From NCBI GenBank assembly GCA_002429595.1, contig DJAM01000152.1:1-9513 (forward strand): 9,513 nucleotides of DNA. Direction: 5' to 3'. Positions 1 through 6,391 of the stretch are shown here, in pieces. Within the stretch, counting starts at the first letter, position 1. Every line of letters begins with the position of its first letter. Source of the DNA: Coxiellaceae bacterium UBA6002 (lineage in GTDB: Bacteria > Pseudomonadota > Gammaproteobacteria > UBA6002). The notes beneath the pieces were generated by a model, which did no database searches, was not told where the DNA came from, and worked only from the letters and a program-made list of their open reading frames with translations. Made by a program: the position numbers and the translations under genes.

Positions 1-4
1 GCGC

Positions 5-66
5 GAAAATGACAGTCTGCGTGGGAACGACAGCTGAGAGGGAAGGCAGCCTTCACGGGAATGAAA
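5..66. repeat. Degenerate tandem repeat, four ~17-bp units
   Basis: Four related words follow each other: GAAAATGACAG at 5-15, GGGAACGACAG at 23-33, GGGAAGGCAG at 40-49 and GGGAATGAAA at 57-66. Their starts are spaced 18, 17 and 17 bp, giving a rough consensus GGGAAtGaCAG. The array may run out of the window to the left. The word GGGAACGA also occurs in the right arm of the palindrome at 3391-3410. An open frame crosses the array (ATG at 9, stop TAA at 90-92, 27 residues), but it has no ribosome binding site and reads as repeat translation. Function is unknown. It could be the edge of a dispersed intergenic repeat. Confidence 0.45.
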
Positions 67-100
67 TTTTCACCAGAAAAATTTTTAAGTAACGGATTCT

Positions 101-107
101 AAGGAAG
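101..107 (+). promoter_or_regulatory. Ribosome binding site of the binding-protein gene
   Basis: AAGGAAG lies just before the ATG at 110, with 4 nt between the AAGGA core and the start codon. It is the strongest Shine-Dalgarno match in the upstream region and supports ATG 110 as the start. I see no convincing -35/-10 pair in 1-100, so the promoter may lie left of the window. A weak AT-only hairpin (64-70 pairing with 78-84) precedes it and has no clear role. Confidence 0.7.
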
Positions 108-109
108 AC

Positions 110-2266
110 ATGGTTCGTGACATTATTGTTTTAATATTATGTTTAGTATTAACGGCGTGCAACGAAAACCCTTGGAATAACCCTTATCCCAAAAATGAGA
201 CTAAGAATAACATTCGTTACACTTCATTTTTTGCGCAACCAAAAACTTTTGATCCCGCAAAATCTTATTCTAATGATGAGACAGTAATTATTGGACAAAT
301 TTACGAACCGCCGTTGCAGTATCATCTGCTAAAACGTCCTTACACTTTGGTGCCACTTACTGCTAGTAAATTACCTGACATTCAATATTTAAATTCGGCA
401 GGACAATTATTGCCAAATGATGCCACAGATGACCAAGTTGCCTACACGATTTATACCATTAGTATTAAGCCAGGAATTTATTATCAACCACATCCAGCAC
501 TTGCACGTGATGCTCAAGGCAATTATCTCTATAGTGACTCATCTTTAAGAAAATTGAGTCATTACAAAGAGCTTAGCGATTTTAAAAAAATGGGCACGAG
601 AGAACTCGTTGCGCAGGATTACGTTTACGAGATAAAACGATTGGCAGCTCCGGGAGTCAACTCGCCTATCTTTGGATTAATGAGTACTAAAATTTTAGGG
701 CTCGACACTTATAGTAAGCAGTTATCACAAATTGCAAAAAAACTTCCAAAAAATACCTTTCTGGATCTGAGAGATTATCCTTTAAGCGGTGCTCAAGAAC
801 TTGATCGCTATCGCTATCGAGTCATTATAAAAGGAAAATACCCTCAATTTATTTATTGGCTATCGATGCCATTTTTTTCACCAATTCCCTTTGAAGCTGA
901 CCATTTCTATGCGTTGTTAAAGAAGGGACAAAGCAATATTAATTTTGATTGGTATCCGATTGGCACTGGCGCTTATTATCTAACGGACAATAATCCTAAT
1001 AAAAAAATCGTATTAGAACGTAATCCATTTTTTCACTCTGAATTTTTTCCTTCTGAAGGATCTGCCAAAGATAAAGCGGCGGGTTATTTGAAAAACGCGG
1101 GTAAGCGATTACCATTTATCGATAAAGCAATTTTTACTTTGGAAAAAGAGTCCATCCCACGCTGGAATAAATTTTTACAAGGCTATTATGACCAATCAAC
1201 TATTGGTTCAGATAGTTTTGATCAAGCAATTCAAATTGATAGCGAAGGTAATCCTATTTTAACTTCGGCGCTTAAAAAAATAGGGGTTTACTTGCAAACT
1301 AGTGTTTCGCTTTCGATGAGTTATTTAGGGTTTAATATGTTGGATCCTGTGGTAGGCGGCCGAACTGAACGTGCTCGTAAATTACGTCAAGCAATCGCCA
1401 TCGCTGTTGATTTCGATGAATATATCAGTCTTTTTCTTAATGGACGTGGCATTCCTGCTCAAGGGCCTATCCCACCAGGAATATTTGGTTATCTTCCTGG
1501 CGAAGCAGGTATAAACCCCTATGTTTATACGTGGCAGAATGATATGCCAAAAAGATTGCCTATTGCAGCTGCTAGACAATTAATGCGCGAAGCTGGTTAC
1601 GCAAATGGCATCGATCCTAAAACAGGTGATCCTTTAATTCTCAATTATGATGTCACAACAACAAGCGGCCCCGAAGATAAGGCATTGCTAGATTGGATGC
1701 GCGAACAGTTTTCTAAAATAGGAATCGAATTAAACATTCGCGCTACTGAATATAATCGCTTTCAAGAAAAGGTTAGAACGGGTCAAACTCAAATATTTCT
1801 TTGGGCGTGGATCGCCGATTATCCTGATCCTGAAAATTTTCTTTTTTTGTTGTATGGACCCAATAGTAAAGCAGTAAGCGGTGGCGAAAACGCAACCAAT
1901 TATAATAGTCCCGATTTTGATACGTTATTCGACCAGATGAAAAATTTACCCAACTCGCCAAAACGCCAAGCTATCATTAATAAAATGCTCGCGATTGTAC
2001 GACGAGACTCTCCTTGGGTGTGGGGTGTCAACCCAAAGAATTTTGTCTTGAGCCAAGTTTGGAATCAACCCTCTAAACTGAGTGATATTAGTTATAATGT
2101 TTTGAAGTATCAGCAAATCGATCCTATGTTGAGATATCGATTACAGATTCTCTGGAATAAAAAAGTAATTTGGCCTTTATTAGTGATAATTTTGCTTGGT
2201 TTCCTAATTATGCTTCCTGTTGTAATACGTTACCTACAGAAAGAACGACAAAGTATTAAAAATTAA
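110..2266 (+). CDS. Large peptide-type ABC transporter substrate-binding lipoprotein (SBP family 5)
   Basis: Probable capture subunit of an oligopeptide-type ABC importer, acting in the periplasm. The N-terminus is a hydrophobic signal (residues 4-16) ending in the lipobox LTAC, with Cys17 as the predicted lipidation site. Family-5 binding-protein features follow in order: IYEPPLQ near 65, the GTGAYYL segment near 285, the RQAIAIAVD helix near 426, AARQLMREAGY near 487, and WAWIADYPDPENFLF at 565-579. At 718 residues it is clearly longer than classical OppA or DppA (about 540), with extra sequence around residues 120-270. A second, C-terminal membrane segment (686-706) is followed by a basic tail (RYLQKERQSIKN), which is unusual for this family. 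The permease gene starts 15 nt downstream, so the two are probably co-transcribed. The substrate cannot be told from sequence; peptides are the family default. Family assignment is firm. Confidence 0.9.
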   Translation: MVRDIIVLILCLVLTACNENPWNNPYPKNETKNNIRYTSFFAQPKTFDPAKSYSNDETVIIGQIYEPPLQYHLLKRPYTLVPLTASKLPDIQYLNSAGQLLPNDATDDQVAYTIYTISIKPGIYYQPHPALARDAQGNYLYSDSSLRKLSHYKELSDFKKMGTRELVAQDYVYEIKRLAAPGVNSPIFGLMSTKILGLDTYSKQLSQIAKKLPKNTFLDLRDYPLSGAQELDRYRYRVIIKGKYPQFIYWLSMPFFSPIPFEADHFYALLKKGQSNINFDWYPIGTGAYYLTDNNPNKKIVLERNPFFHSEFFPSEGSAKDKAAGYLKNAGKRLPFIDKAIFTLEKESIPRWNKFLQGYYDQSTIGSDSFDQAIQIDSEGNPILTSALKKIGVYLQTSVSLSMSYLGFNMLDPVVGGRTERARKLRQAIAIAVDFDEYISLFLNGRGIPAQGPIPPGIFGYLPGEAGINPYVYTWQNDMPKRLPIAAARQLMREAGYANGIDPKTGDPLILNYDVTTTSGPEDKALLDWMREQFSKIGIELNIRATEYNRFQEKVRTGQTQIFLWAWIADYPDPENFLFLLYGPNSKAVSGGENATNYNSPDFDTLFDQMKNLPNSPKRQAIINKMLAIVRRDSPWVWGVNPKNFVLSQVWNQPSKLSDISYNVLKYQQIDPMLRYRLQILWNKKVIWPLLVIILLGFLIMLPVVIRYLQKERQSIKN

Positions 2267-2281
2267 ATTGGACGAATTTTT

Positions 2282-3256
2282 ATGCTGCCATACATCATTC
2301 GGCGAATCTTTTATGCCATACCTATTATTATCGGAGTTAATCTCTTAACGTTTATGTTATTTTTTATTATTAACTCTCCCGATGATATGGCACGAATGAA
2401 TCTAGGACAAAAATATGTTACGCAAGAAGCGATAGATTTATGGAAAGAGTCAAAAGGGTATAATCGTCCTTTATTTTTTAATAACAACGCACAAGATATC
2501 AAAAAAATAACTGATACTCTTTTTTACCGCAAATCCCTCGATTTATTTTTTTTCAATTTCGGTATTTCTAATAGCGGCCGAGATATCGGCAGTGATATCA
2601 AAGAACGGATGTGGCCAAGTTTAGCATTGGCATTACCGACGTTATTAGTTGGCTTATTTGCAGATGTCAGTGTAGCAATGATATTAGCTTTTTTCCGCAG
2701 AACGTATTTAGATGCAACAGGTTTAACGGTTAGTGTCATCATGATGTCTATTTCGGTCATGTTTTATATTATTGCCGGACAATATCTAGTAGGCAGGGTA
2801 ATGAAACTAGTGCCAATCTCAGGATATCAAGGGGGCCTTTTAGCATTTAAATTTCTACTGCTTCCAACCATAGTAGGTGTAATTGGCGGCCTAGGCGCAG
2901 GAGCTCGTTGGTACCGAACGATTTTTTTGGAAGAAATTTACAAAGACTATGTACGCACTGCTCGTGCTAAAGGACTTTCAGAACAATTAGTTTTATTTAA
3001 ACATGTTTTACGTAATGCATTAATTCCAATTTTGACGAGCATCGTCGTTTTAATTCCAAGTCTATTTCTAGGCAGTCTTATTATGGAATCTTTTTTTGGC
3101 ATTCCAGGCTTAGGAAGCTATACCATTGAAGCCATTAGAATGCAGGATTTTGATATTGTGCGAGTGATGGTTTTTCTAGGAACGGTGTTATATATATTAG
3201 GACTGATTTTAACGGATATTTCTTATACCCTGGTTGACCCACGTGTTCGATTCTAA
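2282..3256 (+). CDS. OppB/DppB-type ABC transporter permease
   Basis: Inner-membrane channel subunit of the peptide-type importer, expected to pair with the OppC-type permease encoded at 6388-7785. The N-terminus YIIRRIFYAIPIIIGVNLLTF (4-24) is the typical first membrane helix of OppB proteins. Further membrane segments lie near 112-138, 146-170, 190-207, 248-270 and 292-312. The cytoplasmic EAA loop that contacts the ATPase is seen at about 216-249, with Ala228 and Gly231 in ARAKGLSEQLVLFKHVLRNA. The C-terminus DPRVRF is the usual ending of the family, so the protein looks complete at 324 residues. The start has only a weak GGA 10 nt upstream, and translation may be coupled to the preceding gene 15 nt away. 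No OppC gene follows directly; a convergent lipid gene lies there instead. Confidence 0.93.
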   Translation: MLPYIIRRIFYAIPIIIGVNLLTFMLFFIINSPDDMARMNLGQKYVTQEAIDLWKESKGYNRPLFFNNNAQDIKKITDTLFYRKSLDLFFFNFGISNSGRDIGSDIKERMWPSLALALPTLLVGLFADVSVAMILAFFRRTYLDATGLTVSVIMMSISVMFYIIAGQYLVGRVMKLVPISGYQGGLLAFKFLLLPTIVGVIGGLGAGARWYRTIFLEEIYKDYVRTARAKGLSEQLVLFKHVLRNALIPILTSIVVLIPSLFLGSLIMESFFGIPGLGSYTIEAIRMQDFDIVRVMVFLGTVLYILGLILTDISYTLVDPRVRF

Positions 3257-3264
3257 AACAAAAA

Positions 3265-3410
3265 AAATCGTTCCCGTTCCCGAAACATATAGACGTTTTA
3301 GCGTTGGCTCTTAATTTTATTTTGACTGTGACACTGCGGCATGAAGTGTTGAGTTTTGAAGGTAACTAAATTGCTGTATTGTCTGTATGGTTCGGGAGCG
3401 GGAACGATTT
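3265..3410. repeat. 146-bp long imperfect palindrome (MITE-like or bidirectional terminator)
   Basis: Two 30-bp arms, 3265-3294 and 3381-3410, are inverted copies matching at 27 of 30 positions. Two of the three differences would be G-U pairs in plus-strand RNA. The outer 20 bp differ at one position only: AAATCGTTCCCGTTCCCGAA against the reverse complement of TTCGGGAGCGGGAACGATTT. Inside, pairing continues patchily, and a small stem ACACT/AGTGT (3331-3335 with 3345-3349) sits near the centre. The element fills the gap between two convergent genes. T-runs follow it in both directions: T7-A-T7 from 3417 on the plus strand, and the complement of A8 (3260-3267) on the minus strand. It carries no gene. 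No target-site duplication was recognised. It could be a miniature mobile element, a REP-like repeat, or purely a terminator structure. Confidence 0.7.
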
Positions 3411-3429
3411 AGTGACTTTTTTTATTTTT

Positions 3430-6243
3430 TTATCGCGTAGCAGGAGCGCCAGAAACAATATCAATCATACTCTCCCCACAATGTTTCGCGATTTCAATTC
3501 GTGTCACTGTGCGCAATCGTGTTGCTTCTCGCCAATCTTTACTTCGTGGCAAAATTGGCCTGCCAATCCAAACACGAATTCCATGTGGTTTCAATAAAAG
3601 ATTGCTTCCTCTTTGTATATGACGAGTGCCATTGATTGCAACAGGAATTATCGGGGCTCCAGTTTCAGAAGCTATCTTAAAAGCACCTAGCTTAAATGGA
3701 CGTAGACCGGGATGAGCACTAAATGTTCCTTCAGGGAACAGCAAAATTGAATTACCTTCTTGGAATTTTCCTAGGATATAGTTGGTATCTGCCATGCTCT
3801 CAATAAAGTCGGCACGATCTACTGTTAAATAGCCTAATTTATCAATGAAGTTTTTAATAATTGGTGTTTTAGTTAGTTCTCTTTTGCCGATAACCAAAAC
3901 ATCGGTGGGAAGAGTTGCTACTAAGACAATGGTATCTAAATAACTCATATGATTAGCAACATAAATAACTTTTTGCTCGACTAAATTGCTCTTTCCTTTC
4001 ACACGAAGTGGACAAAACATAAATCGCAATAAATTACGCGCCCAAGATCGCGTGACTTTGCGCGCTGTTTTTTGTGGTATGAACCAAAGCAATACCCAAA
4101 TTGGCAGGAGAGTTGTCAACGCAACTGTAAAAGCGTAAAGGGTATATAAATATTTACCGACCTTGCCTAAATAGTAATTAGTTTTTTTAGTAGTGCTAAG
4201 CGCATACAACCGTAAAAATTGAACCCAAGTGGGTACTATTCGCTTAGTTAATTTTCCTTGTAAATAAAGTTCTTTGGTACTTGATCGCTGCAACTTCCCG
4301 CTAGATGTCTTTGGAATTGTTTTAGGTGGCACAATCAATACTTTATCAGGTGGATCACCAATTGCTGAGGTGACCTGCTCAATAATTTGAGTGATTAACT
4401 TGTCCTGAAGCGGTGCCCGACGTTCTCGTGTTTCCGCAACGACGATTAGTTGTTCGGTACCCGTCTCATGATTGGTGTCCCCAAAAGCAACGACACAGCC
4501 GCGACGTACTCCTTTGACTAAGCCTGCAATCTCTTCAATTTCTTGTGGATATAAATTACGACCCGCTTTAACAATGATGTCTTTCATTCGACCAGTAATA
4601 AAAATTTCTTCATCAGCTTTATAAGCTAGATCGCCACTTTCCCACCAGCCGTCATGATAAATAGCGCGAGTCGCTTCTTCATTGCGGTAATAGCCTTGCA
4701 TTGCAGAAGGGCCACGGAAAAATAAGCGACCGACTTCACGTTCGGGAAGCTCTTGTCCCTTAACATCAACAATTTTGACCTCGTGACCTGGAAGAGGCTT
4801 GCCGCATGAAACAAACTCAATACAATTTTTTTCGTTTGGCGTGCATGGGATCGCTTTCTGATCTTGATTGAAAAGTGGGCGAGATATTCTATCGATCCTG
4901 ACTTGCCGGTTTAAAGGAGGAAATGTCAGTGCTACCGAAGATTCAGCCAATCCATAGACTGGATATGAACATTCGGGACGTAAACCATAAGCCGCAAAAC
5001 GACGAATAAAATTTCTAATGGTTTTAGGATAAACCGCTTCGGCACCATTAAATGCTAAGCGCCAAGAACTCAGATCTAAACCTTCAATAACGCTATCGTC
5101 TATTTTGGTCACACACAATTCATAAGCAAAATTAGGGCCAGCAGTCAACGTAGCACGATGATAGTGAATCGCCCAAAGCCAACGTTCAGGATGCGCGAGA
5201 AAGGAAAGTGGCGACATAACGGTAAGTGGTACACCAAAGTATAAACTACCCAACCAAGCACCAATCAAACCCATATCGTGATAAAGGGGTAACCAGCTAA
5301 CAGCAACATCAGTAGGTTTAATATCGATAGCCTCTCCAACGGCGCGAATGTTCGCTAACAAATTACTATGGGTCAGTAGTACTCCTTTAGGATCACCAGT
5401 ACTGCCTGAAGTATATTGGATTAAAGCGCTATCGCTCGCCTGTGGCGTAAACTCGGCTAAGGTATGGTGAAGTTTTGCTAAATCTTCAACGGTGGTGACA
5501 GCTTTCAACGTTGGAATGAAATTACGGATGATTTTATTGAGCATTTGAACTTCGGAAAACGAGATCAAAATCTTAACCTCAGCATTACGAAGAATTTTTG
5601 CTTCCCGTTTAGCATATTCTTCAATACGATCCGGAGCAAAGGGAGGATAAATAGGGACCGGTAAACCCCCAGCAAGTAAAACTCCTAAGAAAGCATGAAA
5701 AAATCCTTCACAAGTTGGCAACATAATAGCGACCGTCTCATGACGAGCCAATCCAAAATGTTGTAATCCTCTCGCTATTTCTAGTGATTTTTCATAGAGC
5801 GTGCCATATCGAATAATTTTTTCTCGGCCCAGTTCATCTTGTAAATACATATGGATTCGTTGAGGCTCGAGGTTGGCATAGGTTTGGATGATTTCGACTA
5901 ACGTTTGGCAGTTTGAAGGATCAACTTGCGATTCTTCAATCGGTGGAAAAAATTGATGATAAAGCATTCGACCAGGAGGATTAGCATCTTCGATAGCAGG
6001 AACCAGGTCTTTTATTTGCTTTGCCTGCGCAATCAAATTATCAGGTAATTGGATAACAAATGATTTTTCTATGCGACTAAATAGCTCTGCGCGGTCAAGG
6101 CTACCTATTCCCAGGTCTTCTAGGATATTTGACTCAAGCGTTAACGGTATGACTCGATCCGATTCTAGCTGAACCAAGAATTCTTTGACTATATGAAGCA
6201 GCTGTACCTCTGTCTTAGACAGGGGCTGGCTTTGTTTTTTCAT
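3430..6243 (-). CDS. ACP - fatty acyl-AMP ligase - PlsC acyltransferase fusion protein
   Basis: A 937-residue, three-part lipid enzyme. Residues ~10-85 form an acyl carrier protein domain with the phosphopantetheine site GIGSLDRAEL (Ser48). Residues ~110-665 are an ANL-family adenylating enzyme: P-loop-like YTSGSTGDPKG (277-287), WLPLYHDMGLIG (317-328), YGLAES (430-435), SGDLAY (536-541) and the C-terminal catalytic lysine in PKTSSGK (Lys650). Its wording (GPNFAYELC, VSCGKPLPGHEVKIVD) fits fatty acyl-AMP ligases rather than CoA ligases, though that is inference. A membrane-type stretch (~699-722) precedes a PlsC acyltransferase with NHMSYLD (His765, Asp770), GKREL (786-790), VDR (808-810) and FPEGT (836-840). 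All catalytic motifs appear intact. It likely activates free fatty acids, loads its own ACP and acylates a lysolipid at the inner membrane. The acceptor is unknown. ATG 6243 is chosen because an in-frame stop lies four codons upstream; its ribosome site is weak. Confidence 0.9.
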   Translation of the reverse strand: MKKQSQPLSKTEVQLLHIVKEFLVQLESDRVIPLTLESNILEDLGIGSLDRAELFSRIEKSFVIQLPDNLIAQAKQIKDLVPAIEDANPPGRMLYHQFFPPIEESQVDPSNCQTLVEIIQTYANLEPQRIHMYLQDELGREKIIRYGTLYEKSLEIARGLQHFGLARHETVAIMLPTCEGFFHAFLGVLLAGGLPVPIYPPFAPDRIEEYAKREAKILRNAEVKILISFSEVQMLNKIIRNFIPTLKAVTTVEDLAKLHHTLAEFTPQASDSALIQYTSGSTGDPKGVLLTHSNLLANIRAVGEAIDIKPTDVAVSWLPLYHDMGLIGAWLGSLYFGVPLTVMSPLSFLAHPERWLWAIHYHRATLTAGPNFAYELCVTKIDDSVIEGLDLSSWRLAFNGAEAVYPKTIRNFIRRFAAYGLRPECSYPVYGLAESSVALTFPPLNRQVRIDRISRPLFNQDQKAIPCTPNEKNCIEFVSCGKPLPGHEVKIVDVKGQELPEREVGRLFFRGPSAMQGYYRNEEATRAIYHDGWWESGDLAYKADEEIFITGRMKDIIVKAGRNLYPQEIEEIAGLVKGVRRGCVVAFGDTNHETGTEQLIVVAETRERRAPLQDKLITQIIEQVTSAIGDPPDKVLIVPPKTIPKTSSGKLQRSSTKELYLQGKLTKRIVPTWVQFLRLYALSTTKKTNYYLGKVGKYLYTLYAFTVALTTLLPIWVLLWFIPQKTARKVTRSWARNLLRFMFCPLRVKGKSNLVEQKVIYVANHMSYLDTIVLVATLPTDVLVIGKRELTKTPIIKNFIDKLGYLTVDRADFIESMADTNYILGKFQEGNSILLFPEGTFSAHPGLRPFKLGAFKIASETGAPIIPVAINGTRHIQRGSNLLLKPHGIRVWIGRPILPRSKDWREATRLRTVTRIEIAKHCGESMIDIVSGAPATR

Positions 6244-6387
6244 CGCAGTTGCTCATCCTGAGTAATACGCCCGCTATGGGGTATGTATAATTATTGTCAT
6301 ATGGCCTATGATTAGCACCATTATATTGTAGTGAAATAGTAGGGAAAAATATATGTCAGGAAGAACCTTCTCCGCTAGTATTCTATT
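6244..6387. promoter_or_regulatory. Divergent promoter region between the lipid gene and oppC-oppDF
   Basis: This 144-bp intergenic stretch separates two genes read away from each other, so it should hold promoters for both. On the minus strand, TATAAT (6320-6325) is a perfect -10 match about 75 nt before the lipid gene start, but the -35 (TTTTCC, 6343-6348) is poor. On the plus strand, TTGTAG (6326-6331) and TATATG (6350-6355), 18 bp apart, form a weak candidate for oppC. The two candidates overlap and face each other, so use of one could hinder the other. A small inverted repeat, TCATA (6297-6301) with TATGA (6307-6311), lies downstream of the minus-strand -10 and could be an operator. All of this is by-eye matching. 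Confidence 0.4.
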
Positions 6388-6391
6388 ATGA
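6353..6391 (+). CDS. Possible 12-codon leader peptide overlapping the oppC start
   Basis: ATG at 6353 opens a frame encoding MSGRTFSASILL and stops at TGA 6389-6391. It has a good Shine-Dalgarno, AGGGA (6341-6345), 7 nt before the ATG. Its stop overlaps the oppC start in an ATGA arrangement (ATG 6388-6390). oppC has no ribosome binding site of its own within 20 nt, so ribosomes finishing the leader could restart on oppC by translational coupling. Against this, the AGGGA lies just upstream of the candidate -10 (6350-6355), so if transcription started from that promoter the signal would not be in the message. The frame is also very short. An alternative is a frameshifted or misassigned oppC N-terminus. 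Confidence 0.3.
   Translation: MSGRTFSASILL

Noticed and set aside
9..92. 27-residue open frame at the left edge
   Set aside because: It is a translation of the degenerate repeat and has no ribosome binding site. The tail of an upstream gene cannot be excluded but is not supported.
1382..1961. Minus-strand open frames of 65 and 62 residues inside the binding-protein gene
   Set aside because: They are antisense shadows of a well-conserved gene, with no start signals of their own.
2311..2760. Minus-strand open frames of 63 and 78 residues inside the OppB gene
   Set aside because: They are shadows of the permease reading frame, hydrophobic by complementarity and without start signals.
3257..3429. 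Small RNA gene in the convergent intergenic gap
   Set aside because: The long hairpin could give a stable RNA, but no promoter was seen inside the gap, so a repeat or terminator explains it more simply.
3379..3597. 72-residue plus-strand open frame beginning in the palindrome
   Set aside because: It runs antisense through the conserved C-terminus of the lipid enzyme, has no ribosome binding site, and its sequence resembles no known protein.
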